From positions 4,526,001 through 4,590,000 of the forward strand of contig NZ_JAJFZL010000001.1 of NCBI RefSeq assembly GCF_020733635.1: a stretch of DNA of 64,000 nt, read 5' to 3'. This DNA comes from Nocardia spumae (GTDB lineage Bacteria > Actinomycetota > Actinomycetes > Mycobacteriales > Mycobacteriaceae). Below the pieces are notes generated by a model. It worked only from the letters and a program-made list of their open reading frames with translations, searched no databases and was not told the DNA's origin. Numbering within the stretch: position 1 is the first letter of the stretch; every line of letters begins with the position of its first letter. Position numbers and translations under genes: made by a program. Positions 20,373 through 30,322 of the stretch are shown here, piece after piece.

Positions 20373-20843
20373 ATGAGCAACCACGTGAATCCGATCCCCG
20401 ACGGGTACCACTCCGTCAACTGTTTCCTGGCCGTGCCCGACGGCAACAAGGCCATCGATTTCTACTCCGCGGTCTTCGGCGCGAAGGTACTGAGCCGCAA
20501 CGACCTTCCCGACGGTCAACCCGCTCACGCCGAACTGTCCATCGGCGATTCGACGATTCAGATGGGTATGCCGATCCCCGACCACGGCGTGCGCGCACCC
20601 GAATCGGACTGGGTGCATACCAGCATCGTGCACTACTGCCCCGACGTCGACGCGGTGATCGCCCGGGCAGCCGAGCACGGTGCGCGGCGTACCGAGGAGC
20701 CGCAGACATTCGTCACCGGTGACCGCTACGGCCTGGTGATGGATCCGTTCGGCCATCGCTGGGTGGTGATGACCCGAGTCGAGGACGTCTCGCGCGAAGA
20801 GGGCGAACGGCGGGTCAACGAGTGGATGGCCACCCAGAGCTGA
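20373..20843 (+). CDS. VOC (PhnB/glyoxalase-like) superfamily protein
   Basis: Product of 156 residues with paired beta-alpha-beta-beta-beta units: VNCFLAVPDGNKAIDFYSAVFGA and YGLVMDPFGHRWVVMTRVEDV. The PDG..AIDFY and DPFGHRW phrases are those of PhnB-like proteins; the metal ligand set is only partly visible. Many such proteins have no known substrate. The longer open frame from 19752 is antisense to the AraC gene and rejected; ATG at 20373 gives the family N-terminus. Divergent from the AraC regulator. Confidence 0.85.
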   Translation: MSNHVNPIPDGYHSVNCFLAVPDGNKAIDFYSAVFGAKVLSRNDLPDGQPAHAELSIGDSTIQMGMPIPDHGVRAPESDWVHTSIVHYCPDVDAVIARAAEHGARRTEEPQTFVTGDRYGLVMDPFGHRWVVMTRVEDVSREEGERRVNEWMATQS

Positions 20844-20850
20844 GCCTGGA

Positions 20851-20896
20851 GACGGTGGGCGGCCGGTGTGGCCGGTGTGGCCGGCGCACCACCGTC
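20851..20896. terminator. Hairpin with 9-base repeats between VOC gene and uvrB
   Basis: GACGGTGG (20851-20858) pairs with CCACCGTC (20889-20896); the loop holds three near copies of GGCCGGTGT. It sits between two converging genes. Terminator role is likely from position. Confidence 0.5.
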
Positions 20897-20923
20897 GTCG
20901 GGGGAAATGGCCTGCAAGGGTTC

Positions 20924-23107
20924 TCATTTCAACCCGGCGGCATCCATCCCCCGCAGCTCCTTCTTCAGGTCCGCGATCTCGTCACGCAGCCGGCCCGCCA
21001 GCTCGAACTGCAGCTCGCGCGCGGCGTTCATCATCTGATCGGTGAGCTGAGACACCAGATCGGCCAGTTCCGCGCGCGGCATATTCGCGATATCGCGACC
21101 CTCGTACACACCGGCACTCACCGCACGCCCGGGTTCTCCCTGCGCGCGACGACCACGGCTGGCGTTGCGGCCGGATCCGCCGATCTCCACCTCGGCCTCG
21201 TCGGCCTCGCGATACACCTGGTCGAGAATGTCGGCGATCTTCTTGCGCAGCGGTTTCGGATCGATCCCGTTGGCTTCGTTGTAGGCGACCTGCTTGGCGC
21301 GCCGGCGCTCGGTCTCGTCGATCGCCTGACGCATCGAGTCGGTGACCTTGTCGGCGTACATGTGCACCTCGCCGGACACATTGCGCGCGGCGCGGCCGAT
21401 GGTCTGGATGAGACTGGTCGCGCTGCGCAGGAAACCTTCCTTGTCGGCGTCGAGAATGGCCACCAGGGACACCTCGGGCAGGTCGAGGCCCTCGCGCAGC
21501 AGATTGATGCCGACCAGCACGTCGTACTCGCCCAACCGCAACTGACGCAGCAGTTCCACCCGGCGCAGGGTGTCGATCTCGGAGTGCAGGTAGCGCACCC
21601 GCACACCCATCCCCAGCAGATAGTCGGTGAGGTCCTCGGCCATCTTCTTGGTCAGCGTGGTGACCAGTACGCGTTCGTCGCGTTCGGTGCGGGCGCGGAT
21701 CTCGTGGACCAGATCGTCGATCTGTCCCTTGGTCGGTTTGACCACCACCTGTGGATCGACCAGTCCGGTCGGCCGGATCACCTGTTCGACGAACTCACCG
21801 CCGGTACTACCCAATTCATAGGGCCCGGGCGTGGCCGACATGTACACCGTCTGACCGATGCGCTCGGCGAACTCCTCCCAGGTGAGCGGGCGATTGTCGA
21901 CCGCCGAGGGCAGCCGGAACCCGTACTCGACGAGGTTGCGCTTGCGCGACATATCGCCTTCGTACATACCGCCGATCTGCGGGACGGTCACATGTGACTC
22001 GTCGATGATCAGCAGGAAGTCCTCGGGGAAGTAGTCGAGCAGCGTCGCCGGGGCCGACCCCGCGGGCCGGCCGTCGATATGGCGCGAATAGTTCTCGATC
22101 CCGGAGCAGAACCCGACCTGGCGGATCATCTCCAGGTCGTATTGGGTACGCATGCGCAGCCGCTGCGCCTCCAGCAATTTGCCCTGCCGTTCGAGGTCGG
22201 CGAGCCGCTGCTCGAGCTCCGCCTCGATATCGGTGACGGCGCGCTCCATCCGATCGGGCCCGGCCACATAATGCGTGGCGGGGAAGATCCGGAGGGTGTC
22301 GACCTGGCGCACCACATCCCCGGTCAGCGGATGCAGGTAGTAGAGCGCCTCGATCTCGTCACCGAAGAATTCGATCCGGACCGCGAGTTCCTCGTAGGAC
22401 GGAATGATCTCCACGGTGTCGCCGCGGACCCGGAACGAGCCGCGGGTGAAGGCCATGTCGTTGCGCGTGTACTGCACATCGACCAGCAGGCGCAGCAGGC
22501 GGTCGCGCTCGACCTCGGCCCCCACCTCGAGTTGCACCGACCGATCCAGATACGACTGGGGTGTGCCGAGACCGTAGATGCACGACACCGAGGCGACCAC
22601 CACCACATCGCGCCGCGACAGCAGGCTCGAGGTCGCCGAGTGGCGCAGCCGCTCCACGTCGTCGTTGATCGAGGAGTCCTTCTCGATGTAGGTATCGGTC
22701 TGCGCGATGTAGGCCTCGGGCTGGTAGTAGTCGTAATAGGAGACGAAGTACTCCACCGCGTTGTGGGGCAGCATCTCGCGCAGCTCGTTGGCCAGCTGGG
22801 CGGCGAGCGTCTTGTTCGGCGCCATCACCAGTGTGGGCCGCTGGACCCGTTCGATGAGCCAGGCGGCGGTCGCCGACTTACCGGTACCGGTGGCACCGAG
22901 CAGCACCACATCTTTCTCACCCGCGCGCAACCGGCGCTCGAGCTCCGCGATCGCGGTGGGCTGATCACCGGCCGGCTGATGCTCGCTGACCACCTCGAAC
23001 CGCCCGTCGGAGCGTTCGATCGCCCCGATCGGCCGGAATTCCGAATGCGCCAGCGGCTGTTCGCCGGGTGCGTCCGAATCCGCGGGGATCTCCGTTGCGA
23101 AAGCCAT
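20924..23107 (-). CDS. uvrB: Excinuclease ABC subunit UvrB
   Basis: UvrB verifies damage and recruits UvrC and UvrD in nucleotide excision repair. All parts are present: Walker [16 protein letters not shown], beta-hairpin region [21 protein letters not shown], Walker [11 protein letters not shown], motif [12 protein letters not shown], helicase motif QTIGRAARN, and the C-terminal UVR motif ([20 protein letters not shown]) that contacts UvrC. Product 727 residues. The open frame runs to 23137, but that overlaps the damage promoter at 23115-23137; the ATG at 23107 lies 7 bases after the -10 box, so the message is probably leaderless. Confidence 0.97.
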   Translation of the reverse strand: MAFATEIPADSDAPGEQPLAHSEFRPIGAIERSDGRFEVVSEHQPAGDQPTAIAELERRLRAGEKDVVLLGATGTGKSATAAWLIERVQRPTLVMAPNKTLAAQLANELREMLPHNAVEYFVSYYDYYQPEAYIAQTDTYIEKDSSINDDVERLRHSATSSLLSRRDVVVVASVSCIYGLGTPQSYLDRSVQLEVGAEVERDRLLRLLVDVQYTRNDMAFTRGSFRVRGDTVEIIPSYEELAVRIEFFGDEIEALYYLHPLTGDVVRQVDTLRIFPATHYVAGPDRMERAVTDIEAELEQRLADLERQGKLLEAQRLRMRTQYDLEMIRQVGFCSGIENYSRHIDGRPAGSAPATLLDYFPEDFLLIIDESHVTVPQIGGMYEGDMSRKRNLVEYGFRLPSAVDNRPLTWEEFAERIGQTVYMSATPGPYELGSTGGEFVEQVIRPTGLVDPQVVVKPTKGQIDDLVHEIRARTERDERVLVTTLTKKMAEDLTDYLLGMGVRVRYLHSEIDTLRRVELLRQLRLGEYDVLVGINLLREGLDLPEVSLVAILDADKEGFLRSATSLIQTIGRAARNVSGEVHMYADKVTDSMRQAIDETERRRAKQVAYNEANGIDPKPLRKKIADILDQVYREADEAEVEIGGSGRNASRGRRAQGEPGRAVSAGVYEGRDIANMPRAELADLVSQLTDQMMNAARELQFELAGRLRDEIADLKKELRGMDAAGLK

Positions 23108-23114
23108 GATCACC

Positions 23115-23137
23115 AGGGTAGGCGGCACCACCGACAC
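23115..23137 (-). promoter_or_regulatory. RecA-NDp (PafBC-type) DNA-damage promoter of uvrB
   Basis: Minus strand: GTGTCGGTG (23137-23129), 8 bases, TACCCT (23120-23115). It matches TTGTCRGTG-N8-TANNNT except for the first base. The expected start point coincides with the uvrB ATG. Confidence 0.78.
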
Positions 23138-23858
23138 GTTCGGCGACAGTGCCGCGCGAGCACGCCGACGCGCCGGTTCGGATCATATTTCGGCCACGAT
23201 TCCGCAGCGGCGGACGCCGCGATCCGTATCCGGCCCCGGCGCCGGCGTCGCGCGTCGACGGCCGGCGTTCGCGTACTCCGAACCGGCTACGGCAACCAGG
23301 CCGCAATGCGCAGGGGCCGGAGTCCATGGCCCGGCCCGGCCCCGACGGTGGCCGCACCTCTCCGGATCGCTCGGTATCCCGGCTATTTCATCAGACCTTC
23401 CGTCACGCCACCGTCCGATATCCCGACACATATTCGGACTTTCCGAACAATTCGATGGGTGCCACAATCTTTCGGCCAGCGGCGGTCGAATATCGCCTCG
23501 TCTCGTATTGTTTCGGCAATTACCCCGGCACCGGCCCGGCGGAGCCCCCGATCGGCGCCCGCGCCGAGGCGTCCGATACGTCCGGCTCGATGTTTGCCGA
23601 CCAGCTCGGAGCACCACCCGGGCAACCTCCGCCACCCATCGGCCGCAATGTCCGAAATGTCCGATAAAGCACTGGTCTCGGACGATAACGACACCGTCGA
23701 ATCCGCCGGATTCCGTGCCGTTTTCACCCCTCCGGCGGGGGTTGCCCGGGTGTACGCTGATCCGGTCGGAGTCGAGAAGGGCAAGTGTTATGGCCGGTTT
23801 CCTCGCTGAACATGTCACACGGAGTTTTCGCGCTGTCGCGCCCAATGGAGTCAGTCTC
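23138..23858. other. 720-base intergenic region without a recognised gene
   Basis: Lies between uvrB and the first DUF402 gene, which diverge. A plus-strand frame is open through it (from 23106) but has no RBS, no similarity and a composition unlike the neighbouring genes (many Arg, Pro and Ser). TACGCT at 23753 could be a -10 for the DUF402 gene. An ATG at 23790 is a possible longer start for that gene. Confidence 0.5.
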
Positions 23859-24422
23859 ATGCCGTCGAATCCCCTGTTTCCACCGGGCCGAAAATCCCAC
23901 ACTCCGGCAGTGCCGAGCACCGCGCACAAACCGCAGGTGGAATATTTCGATATCGCCGATCTCACGAGAACGGATTCACGCGGATTCGTCCGGTCGGTGG
24001 ACAGTTATCACGCCGAGCCGTGGGGCCTCTATCTGGTCCGGGCCGCCGACACCCCGCCGTACCGGTACACCGAGACCTGGCTGCTGCCCGGCCCGTCGAT
24101 CCGCGTGACCATGCACCACGTCAACGCCGCGCACGATCGCGATCCGATCTATCACATCTACATCGGCAAATTCGCCAAGATCGAGCCCAAGCGCTGGCGG
24201 GCCGAGTACCACTACATCGATATCGTCGCTCGCAACGGCCACGTCCCCGAGCTGCACGGCGTGGACGAGTTGTTCGCCGCGCACGCGGCCGGCCAGGTCA
24301 CCGCCGAGACCGCGCAACGGGCGTTCGAGCAGGCCACCGCCGTCGTCGACGGTATCGCGTCGCACGATCACAATTTCGAGCGCTGGTTGTCCGCCGAGGG
24401 CATCACGCTGCACTGGCTGTGA
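23859..24422 (+). CDS. DUF402 domain protein, first of two paralogues
   Basis: Product of 187 residues. The DUF402 core is clear (WGLYLVRAADTPPYRYTETW, HDRDPIYHIYIGKF, YHYIDIVARNG, GVDELFAAHAAGQVTAETAQRA). Proteins of this fold include metal-dependent nucleoside di/triphosphatases and FomD-like phosphohydrolases; activity here is unknown. It matches Rv1632c in position next to uvrB and coaE. Start at 23859 has GGAG 9 bases upstream; an ATG at 23790 would add 23 residues. The next gene is a close paralogue. Confidence 0.85.
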   Translation: MPSNPLFPPGRKSHTPAVPSTAHKPQVEYFDIADLTRTDSRGFVRSVDSYHAEPWGLYLVRAADTPPYRYTETWLLPGPSIRVTMHHVNAAHDRDPIYHIYIGKFAKIEPKRWRAEYHYIDIVARNGHVPELHGVDELFAAHAAGQVTAETAQRAFEQATAVVDGIASHDHNFERWLSAEGITLHWL

Positions 24423-24427
24423 CCCCA

Positions 24428-24471
24428 CCTCCCCACTCGGGCCGGCGACGAATCCGACGCGAGTGGGGAGG
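24428..24471 (+). terminator. Hairpin after the first DUF402 gene
   Basis: CCTCCCCACTCG (24428-24439) pairs perfectly with CGAGTGGGGAGG (24460-24471) across a 20-base loop, just after the stop codon. It separates the two DUF402 genes, so each probably has its own transcript. Confidence 0.65.
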
Positions 24472-24501
24472 CCAGCCGGGCGGCGACGGTACATTCGGAC
24501 C

Positions 24502-25026
24502 ATGACTCAGGGCCATGTGGTCGATCTGCATCGACCCAAAATCGAGTACTTCGATCTCGCCGAGTCGACCAACACCGACCCGAAGGGGTTCGTGCGGCCG
24601 GTCGAGCGATACCACGTCGAGCCCTGGGGCCTGTACATGGCCCGCACCGCCGACCATCCGGAGTTCCACTACCTCGAGTCGTGGCTGCTGCCCCGGTTGT
24701 CGCTGCGCGCCACCATCTTCCACTTCCACCCGGCCCATGATCGCGATCAGGACTACTACCTCGATATCGGCGATTTCGGCCGGACCGGAGCACACACCTG
24801 GAAGTCGGTCGACCACTATCTCGACATCGTGGTCCGCACCGGACGCGAGGCCGTACTGCTCGACGTCGACGAACTTCTCGCGGCCCACGCCGCCGGATAT
24901 CTGAGCCTGCCCGAGGCACAGCGGGCCATCCAGGCCGCCACCACCGCGATCGACGGAATCGCCGCGCACGGATACGATTTCGAAGCCTGGCTGCGCTCAC
25001 AAGACATCACGATCAGCTGGCGCTGA
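24502..25026 (+). CDS. DUF402 domain protein, second paralogue
   Basis: Product of 174 residues, clearly related to its neighbour along the full length (WGLYMARTADHPEFHYLESW, HDRDQDYYLDIGDFG, HYLDIVVRTGREA, VDELLAAHAAGYLSLPEAQRAI). The -10 box TACATT at 24490-24495 is 6 bases before the ATG, so translation is probably leaderless. A longer open frame to 24463 would start upstream of that promoter and is rejected. Converges on coaE with a 4-base gap. Function as for the first copy: probable phosphohydrolase, not shown. Confidence 0.86.
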   Translation: MTQGHVVDLHRPKIEYFDLAESTNTDPKGFVRPVERYHVEPWGLYMARTADHPEFHYLESWLLPRLSLRATIFHFHPAHDRDQDYYLDIGDFGRTGAHTWKSVDHYLDIVVRTGREAVLLDVDELLAAHAAGYLSLPEAQRAIQAATTAIDGIAAHGYDFEAWLRSQDITISWR

Positions 25027-25030
25027 CCGA

Positions 25031-26227
25031 TTACGAGCGCGGCACCCTCGGATAGATCTCGTCGAGCCACGGTTCCGTCACCGACAGATACGCTTCGATC
25101 GCCGCCGCGCCCTCGAGGCCCGTCGCCGCGGCCTCGGCCCGGCGCTCGACCGTCAGAAAGTCGGTCCGCGCCACGGCATCCGCCCGCAACCAGTCCCGGA
25201 GGTCGAGCGCGAACCGCTGGCCCGGTGAGCCGTCCACGCGCACATGGATATTCGCGAGCCGGCCGGGATCGGCGTTGCCGTGCAGACGCGTCGCCCACAG
25301 GTCCGCATCGGTTCCGGAGGGGTCCTGCGGCGTCGACTTCGGATCGTCACCGACGATCGAGTCCTGGCGCGGGAATCCGGCGTCGGCCAGTCGATCCCGC
25401 AGCCCGTCGGCGGTAGCCGGATCGGCGACCGTGATCTGGATATCGATGACGTCCTCGGCCGCCAATCCGGGGACCGCCGTGGATCCGATGTGATCGATGG
25501 CGCGCGCATCGGCGCCACAGGCCAGCCACAACCGGCCGATCAGCCGCTGCGCCTGGGCGGGCCAGCTCGGATCGGGGTCGACCAGCCGGATACCACCGGT
25601 GTTCCGGGCGGGCGTTCGCGTGCGCGCATTGCGCTCGAAGGGCACCAGTCGCTGCTCCCACAGCGCGTGCACCCGAGGTGCCAGGTCCGCGGCATCGGAG
25701 TTGTTGTCCAGCAGCACATCCGCGGCCGCCCGCCGCTGGTCGTCGCTCGCCTGGGCCTTGATCCGGGCCAGCGCGTCGTCCCGGCTCACGCCCCGGAACT
25801 GCTCGAGCCGGTGTACGCGGAGGTCCTCGTCGGCCATCACGACCACGACCAGATTCATCATCGCGCCCAGGCCGTTTTCCACCAGCAGCGGAATATCCTG
25901 CACCACAACGGCATCCGCGGGGGCGGCGGCGATCAGCTCGGTGGTCCGCCGGCCGACGAGGGGATGGGTGATCGAGTTCAACGTCATCCGCGACTGCTCG
26001 TCGGCGAAGGCCACCGCCGCCAGCGCCGGGCGATTCAGGCTGCCGTCCTCGGACAGGATGCCCGCGCCGAACGCCTCGACCAGCGCCGCCAGCCCCTCGG
26101 TACCGGGTTCGACGACCTCGCGGGCGATGGCGTCGCTGTCGACCAGCACCGCCCCGCGTTCCACCAGCAGCCGCGCCACCGTCGACTTGCCCGCTCCCAT
26201 GCCTCCGGTGAGACCGATACGCAACAT
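25031..26227 (-). CDS. coaE: Dephospho-CoA kinase fused to a C-terminal GrpB/UPF0157 domain
   Basis: Last step of CoA synthesis: ATP plus dephospho-CoA to CoA. The kinase half (residues 1-~200) has the P-loop LTGGMGAGKSTVARLL, DSDAIAREVVEPG, VVQDIPLLVENGL and EQRLVPFERN. From about residue 215 a GrpB-like nucleotidyltransferase-fold domain follows (VDPDPSWPAQAQRLI, AIDHIGSTAVPGLAAEDVIDIQI). This CoaE-GrpB fusion is the normal arrangement in mycobacteria and relatives; the second half is thought to help folding or regulation. Start ATG at 26227 gives MLRIGLTGG. Product 398 residues. Confidence 0.95.
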   Translation of the reverse strand: MLRIGLTGGMGAGKSTVARLLVERGAVLVDSDAIAREVVEPGTEGLAALVEAFGAGILSEDGSLNRPALAAVAFADEQSRMTLNSITHPLVGRRTTELIAAAPADAVVVQDIPLLVENGLGAMMNLVVVVMADEDLRVHRLEQFRGVSRDDALARIKAQASDDQRRAAADVLLDNNSDAADLAPRVHALWEQRLVPFERNARTRTPARNTGGIRLVDPDPSWPAQAQRLIGRLWLACGADARAIDHIGSTAVPGLAAEDVIDIQITVADPATADGLRDRLADAGFPRQDSIVGDDPKSTPQDPSGTDADLWATRLHGNADPGRLANIHVRVDGSPGQRFALDLRDWLRADAVARTDFLTVERRAEAAATGLEGAAAIEAYLSVTEPWLDEIYPRVPRS

Positions 26228-26520
26228 TTCCCTAGTCTCGCATCCCGATGTCGTGCGCCCGCTCGCGCCCCGCACCGCACAGCCGATCGTGCTTAATACC
26301 CATTGGGCGAATAGTTCTCACCCCGCCGGGCCACCTATTACTCATTCCGTGACGCCTGCGATATCAATTCGCAACTTTTTCCGTGCGATACCGACCTGGA
26401 GTCGGCAACTTTCCGACACGCCGGGATTGAAGTCACGCAAAATACGCGACCCCACACTTTTGTTCCGCTAATCTTTCGCCGCAGGCGCACCAGGCCATCC
26501 GAGTCAGCGAAGGAAGTTCA

Positions 26521-26727
26521 TTGAGCACCACAGTCATCCAGTCGGGTCGCCACCGGCTGGGTACGGCAGGCACCATGCACTGCATACGGATTCCCGCCGT
26601 TGCCGCCGCCCTGGCCGAGCATCGCCGCTCCTGGTTCACCGCCCTGCTCAGTCCGGCACGACACAGCTTCGCCGCGATGCGCAGCCGCGGTGGCGTCACG
26701 CGCTGGATTCCCGCCACGGCGAGCTGA
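26521..26727 (+). CDS. Possible small protein of unknown function
   Basis: TTG start with GAAGGAAG a few bases upstream; 68 residues, moderately basic, no similarity recognised. Support is only the ribosome site and a TAATCT -10-like box at 26469. The surrounding 26228-26934 is otherwise empty and AT-richer than average. It could be chance. Confidence 0.3.
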   Translation: MSTTVIQSGRHRLGTAGTMHCIRIPAVAAALAEHRRSWFTALLSPARHSFAAMRSRGGVTRWIPATAS

Positions 26728-26934
26728 TCCGGCTCAGTTCTATTCGGACCGCATTGTGCCGTTCCGAAATTCGATTTCCGCCCGCTGATGCGGGCGGTTC
26801 ATCGCGGAGATGAAATCGAATCCTTCGGGCACAGCCGGCCTGCGTCAATTCACCGGCAATCGGCAGGCGATATCTCGATCGCTCGATTCTCGTGCGGCCC
26901 TGTCCGCCTATCGCGGGTACGGCCCGGGTCCGGT

Positions 26935-28464
26935 TCAGACCAGTCCGCTGGGCCGGCGCCGAGTACCGGGCTCCTGGCTCGGCATGACGTTGGGCGGGAC
27001 CGGATAGGCAATTCCGGAGCCGGCCGTGCCGAGCGCGATATTCGGCCCGCACTGTGCCAGTGCCGCATCGGATTTCGCCTTGGGATCGGTGATGCGCGGG
27101 GGCGCGATGTCGGGCGCCGAGGCAAAATCGAAGGCCGAGGTCATATCTCCGGTGACGCTGCGCCGCCACGCCGTCAGATTCGGGACGTCGACACCGAACC
27201 GCCGCTCCAGCAGTCGCAATTGGGAGGTGTGGTCGAAGGTCTGCGATGCCACCAGACCACCCCGCGAATACGGCGAGATGACGAAACACGGTACGCGATA
27301 ACCCAACCCGATGGGCCCGGCGACTCCCTTCGCGGCCGGAACCCGGTTCAGGTCCACGGTCAGGTACTCCCCTGGCGTCCCCGGCGGCGGTGTAGGCGGG
27401 GTGACGTGGTCGAAGAAGCCGCCGTTCTCGTCGTAGCTCACGATGAGCGCTGTCTTCTCCCACACCCGGGGGTTGGCGGTGAGGATGTCGAGGACCTGCA
27501 TGATTCCGACCGCACCCAGCGCCGGCGGTAACGCCGGATGTTCGCAGTTGAACAGCGGCGGGATCACCCACGACACCGACGGCAACCGGTCTGCGGCGAC
27601 GTCGGCGGCGAAATCCTGGGGGTAGACCGGGGCCTTACCCCGGCGCGCCAGTTCGGAATTCGGGTCGGCCGCTTGTTCGAAGCAGCCCATCATGCCGTCG
27701 AGAATCACCGACGAGATCGGTCCCACGTCACGGTTGTTGTAGATCTTCCAGCTGACGCCGGCTTCGGACAGATTCTCCGGATACGTCCGCCAGCGGTACG
27801 CGTTCTGCGGAATCAGGGTCGGAGTTTCGACGAGCGGGCCACCGGCCAGACCATCGGGGTCGATCGTCGCCGAGACCCAGTACAGGCGATTGGGATCGGT
27901 GGGCCCGAGCACCGAGCAGTGGTAATGGTCGCAGAGGGTGAACGCGTCGGCGAGATCGTGGTGGACCGGGATGTCGGCCCGGGTGTAGTAGCCCATGGCG
28001 GCCGGGCCGTTGGCGGCGCCGACACTGGCGACCGACATCGGCATCCAGCGATCGTTACGCCCGCCGTTCCACGCCTCGTGCATACCACCCCAGGTGTGAT
28101 CGGGGTCGTTGATGCATTCGCCGTCGAGTGTCGCGCCCCGGGTGGTGTCGAGCCGGAACGGGACGATGTAGCCATCTGTGGTCGGGCCGGTGCCGGGTGC
28201 GTAGCCGTACTGTTTCCAGGCGGCGGAGGGGTCGTCGAAGCCCCGGACCCCGGACAAGGTGCCGAAGTAGTGGTCGAAGGAACGATTCTCCTGCATCAGC
28301 AGGACGAAATGTTCGATATCGCCCAGACCGCCCATCCCCGCGGGATCGGCGGCGTGCGCTCGCTCGATGATCGGGTTCGCCCAGGTGGCCAGCGCACCGG
28401 CCCCACCCGCCGCCATGGCCTTCGCCAAAAAATCCCGCCTGTTGATGCCGTCGAACAGACCCAT
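26935..28464 (-). CDS. Tat-exported phospholipase C / acid phosphatase family hydrolase
   Basis: Alkaline-phosphatase-fold phosphoesterase of the bacterial PlcC/AcpA family, which cleaves phospholipid head groups outside the membrane. A twin-arginine signal opens the protein ([22 protein letters not shown], ending AHAAD). Family motifs: [21 protein letters not shown] (metal/nucleophile region), [41 protein letters not shown] and [12 protein letters not shown]. Product 509 residues; start ATG at 28464 places the Tat motif 9 residues in, while the open frame to 28584 is longer. A Cys-containing C-terminus without lipobox. It stands alone behind the rpsA terminator. Confidence 0.92.
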   Translation of the reverse strand: MGLFDGINRRDFLAKAMAAGGAGALATWANPIIERAHAADPAGMGGLGDIEHFVLLMQENRSFDHYFGTLSGVRGFDDPSAAWKQYGYAPGTGPTTDGYIVPFRLDTTRGATLDGECINDPDHTWGGMHEAWNGGRNDRWMPMSVASVGAANGPAAMGYYTRADIPVHHDLADAFTLCDHYHCSVLGPTDPNRLYWVSATIDPDGLAGGPLVETPTLIPQNAYRWRTYPENLSEAGVSWKIYNNRDVGPISSVILDGMMGCFEQAADPNSELARRGKAPVYPQDFAADVAADRLPSVSWVIPPLFNCEHPALPPALGAVGIMQVLDILTANPRVWEKTALIVSYDENGGFFDHVTPPTPPPGTPGEYLTVDLNRVPAAKGVAGPIGLGYRVPCFVISPYSRGGLVASQTFDHTSQLRLLERRFGVDVPNLTAWRRSVTGDMTSAFDFASAPDIAPPRITDPKAKSDAALAQCGPNIALGTAGSGIAYPVPPNVMPSQEPGTRRRPSGLV

Positions 28465-28630
28465 GCCGATGCCGCGACCTTCCGTCCAGTGTGAAAACGA
28501 CAGTTCCAAGATCTTCGCCGACACGTGTGGACCGCCGGTGACGGCCCGGTTGCGCAGGGACCAACCGCTTGTCGGCGCGATCATCCTGGCACGGTTCGAC
28601 CGCGGCCGGCCGCAACTCGCCGCGAAAATA

Positions 28631-28667
28631 GACGATGGCCCCGGTTCACGGAACCGGGGCCATCGTC
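28631..28667 (-). terminator. Strong intrinsic terminator after rpsA
   Basis: Bases 28631-28647 and 28651-28667 form a perfect 17-pair stem with a 3-base loop. On the minus strand TATTTTC follows. It lies 13 bases after the rpsA stop and ends the rpsA transcript. Confidence 0.92.
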
Positions 28668-28679
28668 ACGCTAGGCGAA

Positions 28680-30149
28680 TTACGCGTTGCCGGACAGCTT
28701 CTCACGCAGCGCGGCGAGCTGCGCGTCGCTGGCCAGCGAACCGCCGGCCGACTCGGAGGAGCTGGACGACGAGGTCTGCGCGCCACTCTCGGAGGAGTAG
28801 TTACCGGCGCCACCACCATTGGCGGCCTCGGCGGCGGCGTCGGCCGCCATCTTCTCCATCTGAGCGGTGTGCATCTTGTGGCGACGCTCGGCCTCGGCGT
28901 AGCGGCCTTCCCACTCTTCCCGGACCTTGTCCGAGCCCTCGAGCCATTCGTTGGTCTCGGGATCGAAGCCCTCGGGGAAGATGTAGTTGCCCTGCTCGTC
29001 GTAGCTGTCGGCCATGCCGTACTTCGACGGGTCGAACTCGGCGTGGTAGTCCTCGTTGGCCTGCTTCAGCGACAGCGAGATCCGGCGACGCTCCAGGTCG
29101 ATGTCGATGACCTTGACCATCGCGTCGTCGCCGACGGCGACGACCTGATCCGGCACCTCGACGTGGCGCTCGGCCAGCTCGGAGATGTGCACCAGGCCCT
29201 CGATGCCCTCTTCGACGCGCACGAACGCACCGAACGGAACCAGCTTGGTGACCTTACCGGGCACGATCTGGCCGATGGCGTGGGTGCGGGCGAACTGACG
29301 CCACGGGTCTTCCTGCGTCGCCTTGAGCGACAGCGAGACGCGCTCGCGGTCCAGGTCGACGTCGAGAACCTCGACGGTGACCTCCATGCCGACCTCGACG
29401 ACCTCGGACGGGTGGTCGATGTGCTTCCAGGACAGCTCGGACACGTGGACCAGACCGTCGACGCCGCCGAGATCGACGAACGCACCGAAGTTGACGATCG
29501 AGGACACGACGCCCTTGCGGACCTGGCCCTTCTGCAGCTGGTGCAGGAATTCGCTGCGAACCTCGGACTGGGTCTGCTCCAGCCAGGCACGGCGGGACAG
29601 AACGACGTTGTTGCGGTTCTTGTCCAGCTCGATGATCTTGGCCTCGATCTCCTTGCCGACGTACGGCTGCAGATCGCGGACCCGACGCATCTCGACCAGC
29701 GACGCGGGCAGGAAGCCGCGCAGGCCGATGTCGAGGATCAGGCCGCCCTTGACGACCTCGATGACGGTGCCCTTGACGGCCTCGTCCTTCTCCTTGAGCT
29801 CCTCGATGGTGCCCCACGCGCGCTCGTACTGCGCCCGCTTCTTCGACAGGATCAGGCGGCCTTCCTTGTCCTCCTTGGTGAGAACGAGGGCCTCGACCTC
29901 ATCGCCCACGGAAACGACCTCGGCGGGGTCGACATCGTGTTTGATGGACAGCTCACGGGAAGGGATGACGCCTTCGGTCTTGTAACCGATGTCGAGCAGG
30001 ACCTCGTCGCGGTCGACCTTGACGATGGTGCCTTCGACGATATCTCCGTCGTTGAAGTACTTGATCGTCTTGTCGATGGCGGCGAGGAAGTCCTCGGCGG
30101 AGCCGATGTCGTTGACGGCTACCTGCGGCGAGGTGACGGTGGTGGGCAT
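28680..30149 (-). CDS. rpsA: 30S ribosomal protein S1
   Basis: Four S1/OB-fold RNA-binding repeats (GDIVEGTIVKVDRDEVLLDIG; GTVIEVVKGGLILDIG; GVVSSIVNFGAFVDLGGVDGLVH; GKVTKLVPFGAFVRVEEGIEGL), followed by a C-terminal tail rich in Ser/Gly and ending in ASDAQLAALREKLSGNA. Length (489 residues) and sequence are close to mycobacterial RpsA, the reported pyrazinoic acid target whose C-terminal tail matters for binding. Start chosen at 30149 (MPTTVTSPQVAV as in mycobacteria); an ATG at 30191 with GAGAG upstream would add 14 residues. The leader is long and repetitive. Confidence 0.96.
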   Translation of the reverse strand: MPTTVTSPQVAVNDIGSAEDFLAAIDKTIKYFNDGDIVEGTIVKVDRDEVLLDIGYKTEGVIPSRELSIKHDVDPAEVVSVGDEVEALVLTKEDKEGRLILSKKRAQYERAWGTIEELKEKDEAVKGTVIEVVKGGLILDIGLRGFLPASLVEMRRVRDLQPYVGKEIEAKIIELDKNRNNVVLSRRAWLEQTQSEVRSEFLHQLQKGQVRKGVVSSIVNFGAFVDLGGVDGLVHVSELSWKHIDHPSEVVEVGMEVTVEVLDVDLDRERVSLSLKATQEDPWRQFARTHAIGQIVPGKVTKLVPFGAFVRVEEGIEGLVHISELAERHVEVPDQVVAVGDDAMVKVIDIDLERRRISLSLKQANEDYHAEFDPSKYGMADSYDEQGNYIFPEGFDPETNEWLEGSDKVREEWEGRYAEAERRHKMHTAQMEKMAADAAAEAANGGGAGNYSSESGAQTSSSSSSESAGGSLASDAQLAALREKLSGNA

Positions 30150-30204
30150 ATGTTGGGTTGCTCCGGACGGATTGTGGTCGGTAGTGGACATTGGAACTCT
30201 CGGT

Positions 30205-30322
30205 TGTGCTGTGAGGTCACAGCGGTGGAACTACGTCGGCGTGCACAGCACATCGCTGCGACACAGCACAACGTTGTACTCACTGCAGAAACCCACAGCA
30301 CAGACTGTGTGAACACAGTCTG
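30205..30322. repeat. Repeated CACAGCACA motif and palindromes in the rpsA leader
   Basis: Four copies of the 9-mer CACAGCACA: plus strand at 30244-30252, 30262-30270, 30294-30302, and minus strand at 30205-30213. Two palindromes are interleaved: GCTGTGA-GG-TCACAGC (30208-30223) and a perfect 10-base arm repeat CAGACTGTGT (30301-30310) with 30313-30322. All lie 14 to 170 bases before the rpsA start. A protein- or RNA-level control site is likely; the factor is unknown. The stretch from here to 30632 has no other feature I can support. Confidence 0.6.

Noticed and set aside
23106..23858. Open plus-strand frame upstream of the first DUF402 gene as an N-terminal extension
   Set aside because: It overlaps the uvrB promoter, has odd composition, and DUF402 proteins do not carry such an extension.
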